DNA of 64,000 nt from Enterococcus wangshanyuanii (GCF_002197645.1 NZ_CP021874.1:2914001-2978000); one strand, 5' to 3'; positions 1 to 9,755 are shown, counted from the stretch's first letter. Translations and numbers: made by a program. The notes: generated from the sequence alone by a model not told the origin.

Positions 1-1
1 C

Positions 2-526
2 AACGGATCAGGACCAGTCAATGCGCTGTTGCAAAATTGGGGGTTGATCGATCAGCCGATTCCGTTTTTAACAGATGGATTGTTAGCGAAAGTTACTGTT
101 ATTTTTGTGAATATGTGGGTAGGGATTCCGGTGACGATGTTAGTAGCGACAGGGATCATCACTAATTTACCAGATGACCAAATCGAAGCTGCTGAAATAG
201 ATGGCGCAAATAAATTCCAGATTTTTAAAAACATTACGTTCCCTCAAATTTTATTTGTGATGGCACCGAGCTTGATCCAGCAGTTTATTGGAAATATCAA
301 TAACTTCAATGTGATTTTCTTGCTGACTGGTGGACAACCTGCTAATAGCAATTATCATTCAGCGGGGGAAACAGATTTGCTGGTTACGTGGTTGTATAAA
401 CTGACAGTCACTGCGGCGGATTATAATTTGGCTTCCGTAATCGGGATCATCATCTTTGTTCTATCAGCGGTCTTCTCTTTGATTGCTTATACACGAAGCA
501 GCTCATTTAAAACAGAAGGGGCGTAA
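2..526 (+). CDS. Maltodextrin-type ABC transporter permease, MalF/MdxF-like (5' truncated by window edge)
   Basis: C-terminal part of a binding-protein-dependent sugar ABC permease; the frame is open to the left edge, so the true start lies outside the window. The visible part has several hydrophobic segments and the cytoplasmic EAA loop (EAAEIDGANKFQIFKNITFP), which contacts the ATPase subunit. The next gene starts 5 bp after the stop and encodes the partner permease, so the two form a heterodimeric channel in one operon. Their position beside the maltose genes suggests a maltodextrin or maltose substrate, but the binding protein is not visible. MalF/MdxF is the best family match; the substrate is inferred from context. 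Confidence 0.85.
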   Translation, partial: NGSGPVNALLQNWGLIDQPIPFLTDGLLAKVTVIFVNMWVGIPVTMLVATGIITNLPDDQIEAAEIDGANKFQIFKNITFPQILFVMAPSLIQQFIGNINNFNVIFLLTGGQPANSNYHSAGETDLLVTWLYKLTVTAADYNLASVIGIIIFVLSAVFSLIAYTRSSSFKTEGA

Positions 527-531
527 CGCAT

Positions 532-1371
532 ATGAAATCGAAAAAAAGAAAAATGTTGTTCGTTCACTATACATTGTTGACGATTTTGTCGATCGTCTGG
601 ATTTTTCCGATCGTTTGGATCGTGTTGACAAGCTTTCGTAGTGAAGGCGGGGCATTTGTAACGTACTTTATTCCAAAGCAATTTACTTTTGAAAATTATA
701 AAATGCTTCTGACAAGCTCGACGTATCCGTTTGTACAATGGTTTTTAAATACGCTGTTTGTTGCAGTCTGCAGTTGTATTTTATCTACGCTGATCACGAT
801 TGCGATGGCTTATTCGCTTAGTCGTCTGAGATTTAGAGCGAGAAAACCGTTTTTGAAGCTAGCGCTTGTTTTGAATATGTTTCCAGGTTTTATGAGTATG
901 ATCGCTGTGTACTATATTTTAAAAGCGATGAATTTGACAGGAAGTTTATTGGCGTTGATTTTAGTCTATTCTTCTGGTGCGGCATTGAGCTTTTATATAG
1001 CAAAAGGGTTCTTTGATACGATTCCGATGGCATTGGATGAATCAGCAATGATCGATGGGGCGAGTAAATTTGAGATTTTTACTAAGATCACCCTTCCGTT
1101 AAGTAAGCCGATCATTGTTTATACGGCACTGATGGCATTTATGGCACCGTGGATGGATTTTATCTTCGCGAAAATTATTTTAGGGGATAATGTGAATAAG
1201 TATACCGTTGCGATCGGGTTGTTTACGATGCAGACGAGAGACAAGATCGATCAGTATTTTATGGCCTTTACAGCCGGTTGTGTATTGATTGCTGTGCCAA
1301 TCACGCTGCTGTTTATCTTTATGCAAAAATACTATGTAGAGGGAATAACAAGTGGTTCTGTCAAAGGGTAG
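532..1371 (+). CDS. Maltodextrin-type ABC transporter permease, MalG/MdxG-like
   Basis: 279-residue inner permease subunit with about six transmembrane segments. The first lies at about residues 10-30, after a Lys/Arg-rich start. The EAA-type loop ESAMIDGASKFEIFTKITLP lies about two thirds along. Length and topology fit the MalG family. It follows the MalF-like gene after 5 bp and is the last gene of the operon; downstream is a repeat-type bidirectional terminator. In E. faecalis a maltodextrin ABC system is known to give slow maltose uptake alongside the PTS, which matches its proximity to malT here. Substrate specificity is inferred. Confidence 0.85.
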   Translation: MKSKKRKMLFVHYTLLTILSIVWIFPIVWIVLTSFRSEGGAFVTYFIPKQFTFENYKMLLTSSTYPFVQWFLNTLFVAVCSCILSTLITIAMAYSLSRLRFRARKPFLKLALVLNMFPGFMSMIAVYYILKAMNLTGSLLALILVYSSGAALSFYIAKGFFDTIPMALDESAMIDGASKFEIFTKITLPLSKPIIVYTALMAFMAPWMDFIFAKIILGDNVNKYTVAIGLFTMQTRDKIDQYFMAFTAGCVLIAVPITLLFIFMQKYYVEGITSGSVKG

Positions 1372-1378
1372 TGAAAAA

Positions 1379-1587
1379 GAGGCTGGGACAGAAGTGTTCA
1401 ACTCCGAGAACCAAGTAGGTACTATGCAACACTGTTTATCTGCGACGAGTCTTTGACGAGAAAGCATCAATGCATTCTTCGTTGTGTTTTACAGCAATAA
1501 GAAGGAGTTACTACTGCTTCTACCATTTATTCATTTTAAAGAGGACTGGGTCGTAACTCGTAGAGTTATGTCCCGGTCCCTTTTTTT
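1379..1587. repeat. Intergenic repeat copy R1, between convergent genes
   Basis: First of four related intergenic elements. The head reads GAGGCTGGGACAGAAGTGTT; an internal CCATTTATT matches the CCGTTTATT of the other copies; the tail is a terminator hairpin. The head GGGACAGAA can also pair with the tail TTATGTCCC, closing the whole element. It fills the gap between the ABC permease operon and the convergent SDR-like gene. Confidence 0.75.
1537..1587. terminator. Terminator hairpin in repeat R1
   Basis: Imperfect stem with apical AACTC-GTA-GAGTT and a GGACTGGG arm pairing with CCCGGTCC, ending in seven T. The A-rich 5' flank lets it work for both converging transcripts. Confidence 0.75.
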
Positions 1588-1588
1588 G

Positions 1589-2221
1589 CTAGCGTCGTTC
1601 TGTTAAAAAAGATCGTTTGCCTTCGACTAGATTGGTGATTTCCATCGCTAATTGTTCTCTAGTGATGGGATCATATTCTCTTACGAAGTACTTAAAGATA
1701 GGCAATTTCTTGAAGCACAAGATCGTTTTGCCGCCAATGACGGAAGTTGGACGCTGTTTATCCATGATTAAGCTAGGATAAATGATCGTATACGGAAAAC
1801 CCTGCTCGTGAATCACTTGTTCTGCTTTGTGCTTCGCTGACATATATTTTTTTAAAGGAAAGGGTGCAGCATTGGCAGATAGGAATAAAAAGTTCGCTGG
1901 TTGCACTTGTGCAGTTAAAAAAGTTGAGATTCGTTGAACAGGTTCAACGATAAAGCGTTCGTAAGTAATCCCTTTATTTGGTTTTTCCGTCAGTATGCCG
2001 ATAGCATCGATCACCCAATCCGCATTGATGACCGCTGATTGCCAAATGGTATCGTTTAAAATATCGGAATGTACCCAATGTACGTCATTTGCCCATTCCT
2101 CTGTAAGGGTGTTGGGACGTCCATGACGGGAAATGCTCGTTACAGTATGCTTGTGCTGGATGAGTTCTTTGCATAATGCGGTTCCGATGAAGCCGCTGCC
2201 GCCGAAAATAACGATATTCAT
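1589..2221 (-). CDS. NAD(P)-binding SDR-like protein (atypical epimerase family)
   Basis: 210-residue Rossmann-fold protein. The N-terminus MNIVIFGGSGFIG carries the GxxGxxG dinucleotide-binding motif, followed by SRHGRP (a typical adenosine-phosphate contact region) and VIDAIGIL. It resembles the atypical SDR group (NDUFA9-like/YwnB-type NAD(P)H-binding proteins) rather than classical SDRs, because no clear YxxxK was found. The ATG at 2221 is preferred over an upstream in-frame GTG at 2230 because GGTGAT lies at good spacing before it. It is monocistronic and convergent with the ABC permeases. The substrate is unknown. Confidence 0.7.
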   Translation of the reverse strand: MNIVIFGGSGFIGTALCKELIQHKHTVTSISRHGRPNTLTEEWANDVHWVHSDILNDTIWQSAVINADWVIDAIGILTEKPNKGITYERFIVEPVQRISTFLTAQVQPANFLFLSANAAPFPLKKYMSAKHKAEQVIHEQGFPYTIIYPSLIMDKQRPTSVIGGKTILCFKKLPIFKYFVREYDPITREQLAMEITNLVEGKRSFLTERR

Positions 2222-2282
2222 TAAAATCACCGCTTTCTTCTTTTCACAAGTGTAACGTAATCAGACTGTTTTATACAAAGAA

Positions 2283-2325
2283 AGAGAATGACATCGGACT
2301 AGAAAATAGTCTTGTGTCACTCTCT
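2283..2325 (-). terminator. Terminator downstream of mapP
   Basis: Interrupted stem on the minus strand: GAGA/TCTC, TGACA/TGTCA and GACTA/TAGTC around a short loop, followed in the minus direction by TTTCTTTG. It would end the malT-mapP transcript before the SDR-like gene. Confidence 0.55.
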
Positions 2326-2353
2326 ATATATAATTTTCATGTGGGTTCAATGT

Positions 2354-3172
2354 TTAATCGACCGTAACAGCTATGCCAAAGTGATCGCTGATGATCGGGG
2401 TTTGTTTACCATCGAATAAAACATGATAATGGTTGATAGTCAATTCTGGAGAAGTAAAAATGTAGTCGATCCTAAGTTTTTCTTGATTTTCGCCCCAGCC
2501 GTCGATTGCTTTTTCTACGGTAAATTCACCAGTCGTTTCTTTGGCAGATGAAAAGCTATCCTGTAAGTCTAGCTCGCTATTGCATACAAGTTGATAACCA
2601 GTTTTTGCAGCAGCAGGATTGTTGAAGTCGCCCATGATTATCAATGGTAAAGGGTAGTGTTTTAAAGTAGCTTCTGTTTGCTGCCATTCATAAGCGAAGC
2701 CGTCTGTTTCTGTCCACCAAGAATAGTGGCAGCTTGCTGCAGTGATCGGCAGTTCGCCGACGGATGTCTGACCGAGCAGTACAACTCTTCTGCGGTAATC
2801 GGTCGGATTTTGTTCTTTTGAGACAAGTACTGCTTCTGGTTTGATCGGCTGCTTTGATAATAGTGCGACACCTTCGTGATAAAGATCGTAGCCAATGTGG
2901 TTGTAAGCCCAGCTCCAATGATAGATGGCATGTTGTTCTGCTAGTTGTTGAACCAGTAGATAAGCGAAATTATCTTCGTGGACAGCGAATTGATCATTCG
3001 TAGGGTGAAAATTAGGGGGATCGATAACCGATCGGCTGTCGATCCGTTGATTGACTTCTTGCAAAGCAATCAAATCATAGTCGTCTTCTAAAATTTGCTT
3101 TACGAGTTGCTGTAATTTTTCTAGAGGTTGTTCTTCCATCCAGCTATGTGTGTTTAACGTCAATAGTTTCAT
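2354..3172 (-). CDS. mapP: Maltose 6'-phosphate phosphatase MapP (EEP family)
   Basis: 272-residue endonuclease/exonuclease/phosphatase-family protein. Motifs in order: LNTHSW near the start, IALQEVNQ (metal-binding Glu), IMGDFNNP (catalytic Asp/Asn), and a C-terminal SDHFGI with the catalytic His. In E. faecalis the gene downstream of malT encodes MapP, which removes phosphate from the maltose 6'-phosphate made by the PTS so that maltose phosphorylase can act. This gene occupies the same place, same strand, after malT. The GAGGTAGAAA ribosome site supports the ATG. The family is certain; the exact substrate rests on this synteny. Confidence 0.85.
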   Translation of the reverse strand: MKLLTLNTHSWMEEQPLEKLQQLVKQILEDDYDLIALQEVNQRIDSRSVIDPPNFHPTNDQFAVHEDNFAYLLVQQLAEQHAIYHWSWAYNHIGYDLYHEGVALLSKQPIKPEAVLVSKEQNPTDYRRRVVLLGQTSVGELPITAASCHYSWWTETDGFAYEWQQTEATLKHYPLPLIIMGDFNNPAAAKTGYQLVCNSELDLQDSFSSAKETTGEFTVEKAIDGWGENQEKLRIDYIFTSPELTINHYHVLFDGKQTPIISDHFGIAVTVD

Positions 3173-3190
3173 TTTCTACCTCTTTCTATA

Positions 3191-3225
3191 GAAAAACAGG
3201 ATTAGGAAACTGCCTAATCCTGTTT
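3191..3225 (-). terminator. Terminator after malT
   Basis: Perfect 13-bp stem AAACAGGATTAGG/CCTAATCCTGTTT with a 6-nt loop, followed on the minus strand by TTTTC. It lies between malT and mapP, so mapP expression would depend on read-through or its own promoter. Confidence 0.8.
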
Positions 3226-3235
3226 GGTGATGTCA

Positions 3236-5419
3236 TTAGATTTCTAATTTTCCAATGGTTGTTCCAGGTGCTTGTTTTCCTTTTTTATCTAATATAAATT
3301 GTTTGATTTTTTCTCCGTTCGTGAAGACGACGATCATCGTTGTTTGTTTGCCGGCTGCTTCGATTTTGGCTAAATCAGCTGTAGCGACAACATCTCCTGC
3401 AGTTACTTTTTGTCCTTCTGTGACAGAAATCGTAAAGGCAGAATCCTTCATTTCTACTGTATCCAATCCCATGTGGACTAGAACTTCGATCCCTTCGTTT
3501 GTTTGGATCCCTAAAGCATGTTTTGATGGGAAAATACTGCTGATTACCCCCTCTATTGGTGCGTAGATCGTCTCGTTTTCTGGGATGACAGCAAAGCCAT
3601 CGCCCATCATTTTTTGTGAGAAGACAGGATCGTCTACTTCGTCAATTGCGATCACAGTTCCGTCAGCGACTGGAACCAGTGTTTTAGTGATACCAAGATA
3701 ATTGGTAGTATCTGCAGCAGTTGTTGTTTCGGCTTGTGTTTGTTGAATTGAAGGAATTACAGCGCCGGAATCCAGTAAGTCTTGGATGTCTGATTTTAAC
3801 ACATCTGCTTTAGGACCGTAAACTGCTTGTACACCATTGTCTTTGACGATCAGTCCCATAGCGCCTGCTTTTTTCCATGACTCTTCATTTCCAACCTTGT
3901 CTTTGTCATGTACGCTGACCCGTAGGCGAGTCATACAAGCATCGACATCGACGATATTTTCTTTTCCACCAAGTAGATGGATCACCTCGATGATTTGAGG
4001 GTCGATTCCATCGATCGTTGTTGTTCCGCTTGTAGCTGCCGAATCGCTTGAAGTGTCGTTGCTATCATAGTTTCCGTTTCTACCAGGAGTAGCAAAGTTG
4101 AATTTTTTGATCATAAAGTTTGCGATGAAATAAGTCAATACACCGAACCCAATCGTGCAAAGAACGAAATTCAGTAAATCCATTCCTAAACCAGCTTTGA
4201 GTGCAAGTGGTGTTCGCGTCAATAATTCGATATTTCCGAAAGAGTGAACACGTAGCGAAACAATATCTGCCATCGCAAAAGCAGCCCCTTGGATCACTGC
4301 ATATACAACATAAAGTGGTACAGCAGCAAACATGAACATAAACTCTAATGGCTCAGTTACCCCTGTTAAAAAGACAGCCAATGCTGCAGAAAGGTACATT
4401 GATTTGTAATTTGAACGTTTGTCAGGATCGACATTACGATACATCGCGACAGTCATTCCCATTAAAATACCAGAAGCGCCGATCATTTGTCCGACTTTGA
4501 AGCGGGCAGGCGTCCAATTGTTTAGAACGAAATCATACTGAGACATATCGCCAGCGCCTTTTAAGTTGACCAAATCAGTCGCCCAAGCTAGCCATAATGG
4601 ATCTTGTCCAAATACTTGAGTTCCTGCTTGTGCACCGGAAAGGATTTCGTACGTTCCACCTAATTGTGTATAGTTGATCGGAATCGTCAGCATATGATGT
4701 AGGCCGAATGGTAAAAGCAGTCGCTCCAATGTTCCATACAAGAACGGTGCTAGGATCGGAGCGGTATCTTGTGATTGGGCGATCCATAAACCGAAGTTAT
4801 TGATTCCAGCTTGGATCGATGGCCAAATAATTGCTAAAAGGATAGAAACGATCGTTGACCAGAAGATAACAACGAACGGGACAAAACGTTTTCCATTGAA
4901 AAATGACAAAGCGTCAGGTAATTTCCGGAAGTTGTAGTATTTATTAAAGGCCATAGCACCAACAAAACCAGCGATGATCCCGACGAACACTCCCATATTC
5001 AAAGCAGGAGCTTCTAAGACACTGGTGAAGAACCCTTTGACCATGATCTTAGTGCCGAATAAAGTGTGGGTGAAGGCTTGCTCGTCTGCCAGCATCTCAC
5101 TTGTGACACCGAAAATCGAACCAGTGATTCGATTGATCAAGATGAACGAAAGCCCGGCAGCAAATGCCCCGCCCGCTCGTTCTTTTGCCCAGCTTCCGCC
5201 GATCGCTAATGCGAACAGTAAATGAAGATTGCCGATGACAGCCCAACCGATATTTTCGATCACGCCTCCTGTTGTTGCTAAAGCAGTCCAATCAGGATTG
5301 ATCAGCGGGATCGTTTTACCGATACTGATCATCAAACCTGCGGCAGGCATCACGGCAATGACGACCATCAACGCTTTTCCAAATTTTTGCCAAAACTCAA
5401 AACTTAGTAACTTTTTCAT
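3236..5419 (-). CDS. malT: Maltose-specific PTS permease, EIICBA
   Basis: 727-residue membrane protein that imports maltose and phosphorylates it to maltose 6'-phosphate. Domains in order: EIIC of the glucose/maltose family (about 1-420, many membrane segments); EIIB with the phosphorylated Cys in VDACMTRLRV; and EIIA with the active His in VLVHMGLDTV near residue 649. The frame stays open to 5560, but the ATG at 5419 has a strong AAAGGGGAG site and starts the conserved MKKLLSFEFWQKFGKAL region. It is transcribed divergently from malP, from a promoter at 5468-5496 that touches a LacI-type operator. MapP and MalP complete the route. Confidence 0.93.
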   Translation of the reverse strand: MKKLLSFEFWQKFGKALMVVIAVMPAAGLMISIGKTIPLINPDWTALATTGGVIENIGWAVIGNLHLLFALAIGGSWAKERAGGAFAAGLSFILINRITGSIFGVTSEMLADEQAFTHTLFGTKIMVKGFFTSVLEAPALNMGVFVGIIAGFVGAMAFNKYYNFRKLPDALSFFNGKRFVPFVVIFWSTIVSILLAIIWPSIQAGINNFGLWIAQSQDTAPILAPFLYGTLERLLLPFGLHHMLTIPINYTQLGGTYEILSGAQAGTQVFGQDPLWLAWATDLVNLKGAGDMSQYDFVLNNWTPARFKVGQMIGASGILMGMTVAMYRNVDPDKRSNYKSMYLSAALAVFLTGVTEPLEFMFMFAAVPLYVVYAVIQGAAFAMADIVSLRVHSFGNIELLTRTPLALKAGLGMDLLNFVLCTIGFGVLTYFIANFMIKKFNFATPGRNGNYDSNDTSSDSAATSGTTTIDGIDPQIIEVIHLLGGKENIVDVDACMTRLRVSVHDKDKVGNEESWKKAGAMGLIVKDNGVQAVYGPKADVLKSDIQDLLDSGAVIPSIQQTQAETTTAADTTNYLGITKTLVPVADGTVIAIDEVDDPVFSQKMMGDGFAVIPENETIYAPIEGVISSIFPSKHALGIQTNEGIEVLVHMGLDTVEMKDSAFTISVTEGQKVTAGDVVATADLAKIEAAGKQTTMIVVFTNGEKIKQFILDKKGKQAPGTTIGKLEI

Positions 5420-5444
5420 TCTTTTTCTCCCCTTTGCAATTTTT

Positions 5445-5460
5445 ACGCAATCGTTTTCGT
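5445..5460. promoter_or_regulatory. LacI/MalR-type operator, malT side
   Basis: ACGCAATCGTTTTCGT with a central CG lies just downstream of the malT -10 box, over the expected transcript start. It shares GCAATCG-TT with the operator in the malP promoter. MalR, encoded at 8739, is the likely ligand. CcpA is an alternative, because the minus-strand reading is a partial cre match. Confidence 0.6.
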
Positions 5461-5467
5461 TGATAAC

Positions 5468-5496
5468 AGTATAAAATAGTTTTTTATTTTTGTAAA
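5468..5496 (-). promoter_or_regulatory. malT promoter
   Basis: Minus strand: TTTACA, 17-nt spacer, TATACT. This is near consensus and points at malT. Confidence 0.75.
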
Positions 5497-5597
5497 CCCT
5501 GAAATGATTTCTGTGTTTCACAAACAACATATAATTAGAATAAATCAACAAAATTAGCATAGTAATAATGAATTCATCTAATTCATTGAATTAATAA

Positions 5598-5626
5598 TTG
5601 ACAATGCAATCGGTTGTGTTTATTAT
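5598..5626 (+). promoter_or_regulatory. malP-pgmB-malR promoter
   Basis: TTGACA, 17-nt spacer, TATTAT: almost consensus. The spacer itself is occupied by the second operator, so a bound LacI-type repressor would block RNA polymerase. Confidence 0.8.
5604..5619. promoter_or_regulatory. LacI/MalR-type operator, malP side
   Basis: ATGCAATCGGTTGTGT fills the -35/-10 spacer of the malP promoter and resembles the malT-side operator. The pair would let MalR co-repress both divergent units. Confidence 0.6.
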
Positions 5627-5664
5627 GGTGTTAAGAAATGAAACAGGTATAGGAGGAAATCAAA

Positions 5665-7944
5665 ATGAATCATCTATTTGAAATAGATCCATGGAAAATT
5701 GCAACACATCAATTAGAACGTAACGAACGCCGTTTGCAGGAGTCTCTTACATCTATAGGAAATGGTTATATGGGCATGCGTGGGAATTTTGAAGAACGTT
5801 ATACGGGGGATCATCATCAAGGAACGTATCTAGCAGGTGTCTGGTATCCAGATAAAACAAGAGTCGGCTGGTGGAAAAATGGTTATCCTGATTATTTTGG
5901 TAAAGTGATCAATGCGCTGAATTTTATTGCAATGGATATTTTTGTGGATGGGGAAGCTATAGATTTAGGGATACAGGAACCGAAAGATTTTTACTTAGAA
6001 TTAGATATGCATAATGGATTATTGACAAGAACATTTATTTTAGAGAGTGACAAGGCAACAGTGAAATTCCGTTTTGAGCGCTTTTTAAGTATTGTTCAGC
6101 AAGAACTGGCTGTTATTCGAGTGACCGCTGAGGTTCTTAAAGGGCGTGCAGATATTCAAATCCTCTCAAAAATCGATGGGGATGTTCGTAATGAAGACAG
6201 TAACTATGATGAAATGTTTTGGGAAGCTCGTGGCTCAGGGTTTACTGATGAAGTTGGTTTTCTAACAACGCGCACGATTCCTAATGCTTTTGGCATTGAA
6301 CAGTTTGCTGTGACAGGTGCTATGAAGCATCACACAACGATGAATAAAGAGACCTCAGAAGCAGAAGCGCTAAAAATACAACAGGTTTTCCAAAAGGAAT
6401 TAGCAGAAAGCGAATCATTGGTAGTGGAAAAACAAGTCATTATCCTAACAAGTCGTGATATTCCTGAAGAAAAGCAACAAGAAAAAGCTATTCAGTTATT
6501 ACAAGAAAATCCAAAACAATTTGATCAACTTCTTCAAGAGCAAAATGAAGCGTGGCAAAAGCGTTGGGCTTTAGCGGATGTGACGATCCAAGGAGACGAT
6601 GCGGCGCAGCAAGGGATTCGGTTTAATTTATTTCAGCTGTTTACGACGTATTATGGTGAAGATGAACGCTTGAATATTGGACCAAAAGGCTTTACGGGCG
6701 AAAAATATGGCGGTGCCACTTATTGGGATACGGAAGCTTATGCAGTGCCATTATACCTTGCATTGGCAAAACCAGAAGTAACAAAAAATTTGTTGAAATA
6801 CCGTTATAATCAGTTAGAACAAGCCAAACATAATGCCCGTCAGCAAGGATTGGCAGGTGCCTTGTATCCAATGGTGACCTTTACAGGAGTGGAATGTCAT
6901 AACGAATGGGAAATCACATTTGAAGAAATCCACAGAAATGGTGCGATCGCCTACGCGATTTACAATTATGTGAACTATACAGGCGATAGTGACTATCTGA
7001 AAAATGAAGGATTACAGGTTTTAACAGAAATTGCTCGTTTCTGGGCAGATCGCGTTCATTACTCTAAACGCAAAGGAAAATACATGATTCATGGTGTCAC
7101 AGGACCAAATGAATATGAAAATAACGTCAACAATAATTGGTACACTAATACTATCGCAACTTGGGTATTACAATATACGTTAGAAAATTATCTTAACTAT
7201 CAAAAAGAAACAACTGTAGAAATATCAGCTGAAGAGCAAGAAAAATGGCAGGATATCATTGAAAACATGTATTATCCGTTTGATGAAGAGCTGTGTGTTT
7301 TTGTCCAGCATGATACATTTTTGGATAAGGATTTGATGCCAAGCAGCAATCTTTCGCCAGAAAATCTACCATTAAACCAAAAATGGTCTTGGGATCGAAT
7401 TCTGCGTTCTTGTTTCATTAAGCAGGCCGATGTACTACAAGGAATTTATTTCTTTGGCGAACGCTTTACTCAAGCTGAAAAAGAGCGTAATTTCTTGTTT
7501 TATGAGCCGATGACGGTGCATGAGTCCTCACTGTCACCAAGTATTCATGCGGTGTTAGCAGCGGAGCTTGGGATGGAAGAAAAAGCGGTAGAAATGTATC
7601 AGCGAACCGCTCGTTTGGATTTAGATAACTATAATAATGATACGGAAGATGGCTTGCATATTACGTCTATGACGGGCAGCTGGTTGGCGATCGTTCAAGG
7701 TTTTGCTCAAATGAAGACAGCAAATGAGACGTTGAGCTTCGCGCCGTTTTTACCAAAAAGCTGGACAAGTTATGCGTTTCATGTGAACTATCGCGGACGT
7801 TTATTGTTTATCGCAGTTGATCAAAACGAGGTTCGTTTAACATTAGTTTCCGGAGATAAATTATCACTTAAGTTATATGGAAACCAAGTAAGTTTAGTCG
7901 ATGAAGTGGTCGTTAAGGTGGAAAAGGTGGCTGAGCATGTTTAA
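5665..7944 (+). CDS. malP: Maltose phosphorylase, GH65
   Basis: 759-residue glycoside hydrolase family 65 enzyme that phosphorolyses cytoplasmic maltose to glucose and beta-glucose 1-phosphate. Visible landmarks are the N-terminal [12 protein letters not shown] region, [11 protein letters not shown], the catalytic acid Glu in [12 protein letters not shown], and the phosphate-site region [12 protein letters not shown]. Length matches the family. A strong AGGAGG site precedes the ATG. It overlaps pgmB by 8 bp, so the two are translationally coupled and deliver glucose 6-phosphate. In E. faecalis MalP acts on maltose, not on maltose 6'-phosphate, which explains the need for mapP nearby. Confidence 0.93.
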   Translation: MNHLFEIDPWKIATHQLERNERRLQESLTSIGNGYMGMRGNFEERYTGDHHQGTYLAGVWYPDKTRVGWWKNGYPDYFGKVINALNFIAMDIFVDGEAIDLGIQEPKDFYLELDMHNGLLTRTFILESDKATVKFRFERFLSIVQQELAVIRVTAEVLKGRADIQILSKIDGDVRNEDSNYDEMFWEARGSGFTDEVGFLTTRTIPNAFGIEQFAVTGAMKHHTTMNKETSEAEALKIQQVFQKELAESESLVVEKQVIILTSRDIPEEKQQEKAIQLLQENPKQFDQLLQEQNEAWQKRWALADVTIQGDDAAQQGIRFNLFQLFTTYYGEDERLNIGPKGFTGEKYGGATYWDTEAYAVPLYLALAKPEVTKNLLKYRYNQLEQAKHNARQQGLAGALYPMVTFTGVECHNEWEITFEEIHRNGAIAYAIYNYVNYTGDSDYLKNEGLQVLTEIARFWADRVHYSKRKGKYMIHGVTGPNEYENNVNNNWYTNTIATWVLQYTLENYLNYQKETTVEISAEEQEKWQDIIENMYYPFDEELCVFVQHDTFLDKDLMPSSNLSPENLPLNQKWSWDRILRSCFIKQADVLQGIYFFGERFTQAEKERNFLFYEPMTVHESSLSPSIHAVLAAELGMEEKAVEMYQRTARLDLDNYNNDTEDGLHITSMTGSWLAIVQGFAQMKTANETLSFAPFLPKSWTSYAFHVNYRGRLLFIAVDQNEVRLTLVSGDKLSLKLYGNQVSLVDEVVVKVEKVAEHV

Positions 7945-8611
7945 AGGTGTGTTGTTTGATTTAGATGGAGTGTTGACGGATACAGCGGAGTATCATTATC
8001 AAGCTTGGAAACAACTAGGCAAAGAGATCGGTATTACTATTGACCGTTCATTCAATGAGGAGTTAAAAGGTGTTAGCCGAGAAGATTCCTTAAAATTGAT
8101 GCTGGCTTATGGCGGACGGAGTGATGCGTTTACGCCAGAGCAATTTGCTGAACTGGCGCAGCGGAAAAATGACTACTATGTAGAAATGATTCAAAATATG
8201 AGTCCGACAGATGTTTATCCAGGCATTTTAGCGTTATTGAAACAACTGAAGGCGCAAAATTTCAAGATTTCTTTGGCTTCTGCTAGTAAAAATGGTCCTT
8301 TTTTATTAGAGAAAATGGCTTTGCTCCCTTATTTTGACGGGATCGCAGATCCAGCTAAAGTTGCAAAAGGAAAACCGGATCCAGAGATTTTTCAACTGGC
8401 TGCAAATGAAGTTGGTCTAACAGCGCCGGAATGTCTCGGGATCGAAGACGCCAAAGCTGGGATTCAAGCAATCGTAGCAAGTGGGGCTGTGCCTATCGGT
8501 GTTGGCCGTAAAGAAGACTTAGGGCAAGATGTCGCGTTAGTTTCTTCAACGAAAGAGCTGACACTGGAATATTTAACAAGTGTTTGGAAGACAGAAAGAA
8601 AAGAGAAGTAA
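7937..8611 (+). CDS. pgmB: Beta-phosphoglucomutase, HAD superfamily
   Basis: 224-residue cytoplasmic enzyme converting beta-glucose 1-phosphate to glucose 6-phosphate. The HAD motif [10 protein letters not shown] (nucleophile and acid Asp) is at residues 7-15, followed by GVSREDSL (beta-PGM substrate loop), SASKNG (motif II), GKPDPE (motif III Lys) and GIEDAKAGI (motif IV). The frame extends upstream to 7901, but the ATG at 7937, inside the end of malP, gives the canonical [11 protein letters not shown] start. In E. faecalis a mutarotase gene belongs to this operon; none is present here between pgmB and malR. Confidence 0.92.
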   Translation: MFKGVLFDLDGVLTDTAEYHYQAWKQLGKEIGITIDRSFNEELKGVSREDSLKLMLAYGGRSDAFTPEQFAELAQRKNDYYVEMIQNMSPTDVYPGILALLKQLKAQNFKISLASASKNGPFLLEKMALLPYFDGIADPAKVAKGKPDPEIFQLAANEVGLTAPECLGIEDAKAGIQAIVASGAVPIGVGRKEDLGQDVALVSSTKELTLEYLTSVWKTERKEK

Positions 8612-8738
8612 GTCCTCAAGTCAAGGAATTTGTACAGTCATAAAATGACGATAGCAACGACCTACTGATCTATGGTATTATTTTCTACGATGGCATGATT
8701 TGTTCTTAAAAACATGAACCTAGAAAGGAGTGAAGCCG

Positions 8739-9755
8739 ATGACGATTACTGTGAAAGATGTTGCGAAAAAAGCGGGTGTTGCGACTTCCACTGTATCAAG
8801 GGTAATCAATGACCACCCTAGTATTTCTGATACAACGAAGAAAAAGGTCTTTAAAGTGATGGAAGAGATGGGCTACGTTCCAAATATTGCTGCGCGTAAT
8901 CTTGGCAAACGATCCTCGGGCGCAGTAGGGGTGATTTTACCTCCGCTGGATTCACGTGAACGAATGGGAAATCCGTTTTATTTAGAGATCATCGAGTCGA
9001 TCAATAGTGAAGCACGTAAGCATGATATGACGACGGCGATTGCAACGGCTCAATCTTTTACTACCTTGCTGGAAAATGTACAGCTGATGCATCGTCAAAA
9101 GCAGGTAGATGGGTTTATTTTGCTCTATTCAGATAAGGATGATCCAGTGATCGATTATTTAGTTGAAAATCAAGTACCCTTTTCTTTGATTGGACAGCCG
9201 TATACAAATGAAGATAAGGTCGTTTATGTAGACAACGATAATCAGCTTTTAGGAAAACATGCGACAGACTTCTTGATCGAGAATGGACACAAAAACATTC
9301 TGTTTATCACAAATACGACGCATGAAAATATTTATTATGAACGCTATTTTGGTTACCAGAAAGCAATGATGGTGGCAGGATTAACGATGCATCCGTCTGT
9401 CGATATGGAAAGTCCAGAAGCCTATGTTGCATTTGAAGAGCTGCTGAAAGAAACTAAAGCAACTGCTGCAGTTGTGATCGATGATATTTTTGCGATGAGA
9501 ATGATCCAGCTGGCTCAGATGTACGGCTATCGAGTGCCGGATGACTTTTCTGTGATCAGTTTCAATAACTCGATTTATTCGACATTGGTTCATCCTTACC
9601 TAACAAGTATTGATATTGATATTGCCGAGCTGGGCAAAATGGGCATGCAAAAGCTGATGGATACACTACAGCAAAAAGAACCAACAGGGGTTCGATTAGT
9701 CATTCCTCATCAGCTGATCAAGCGGGAGACGGTGCTTGATTTGAAAGAACGCTAA
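8739..9755 (+). CDS. malR: LacI-family maltose regulator MalR
   Basis: 338-residue LacI/GalR repressor. The N-terminal helix-turn-helix and hinge are clear (TVKDVAKKAGVATSTVSRVI, then NIAARNLGKR), followed by a periplasmic-binding-protein-like sensor domain. The ATG at 8739 is preferred over a GTG nine bases upstream because AAAGGAG lies just before it. It closes the malP-pgmB-malR unit, though the 127-bp gap after pgmB could hold its own promoter. Likely targets are the two CG-centred operators in the malT/malP intergenic region. The effector is presumably maltose or a derivative. A strong terminator follows. Confidence 0.88.
   Translation: MTITVKDVAKKAGVATSTVSRVINDHPSISDTTKKKVFKVMEEMGYVPNIAARNLGKRSSGAVGVILPPLDSRERMGNPFYLEIIESINSEARKHDMTTAIATAQSFTTLLENVQLMHRQKQVDGFILLYSDKDDPVIDYLVENQVPFSLIGQPYTNEDKVVYVDNDNQLLGKHATDFLIENGHKNILFITNTTHENIYYERYFGYQKAMMVAGLTMHPSVDMESPEAYVAFEELLKETKATAAVVIDDIFAMRMIQLAQMYGYRVPDDFSVISFNNSIYSTLVHPYLTSIDIDIAELGKMGMQKLMDTLQQKEPTGVRLVIPHQLIKRETVLDLKER

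Noticed and set aside
5420..5560. N-terminal extension of malT to 5560
   Set aside because: It would place the promoter and operator inside the coding region; the ATG at 5419 has a strong ribosome site and the conserved family start.
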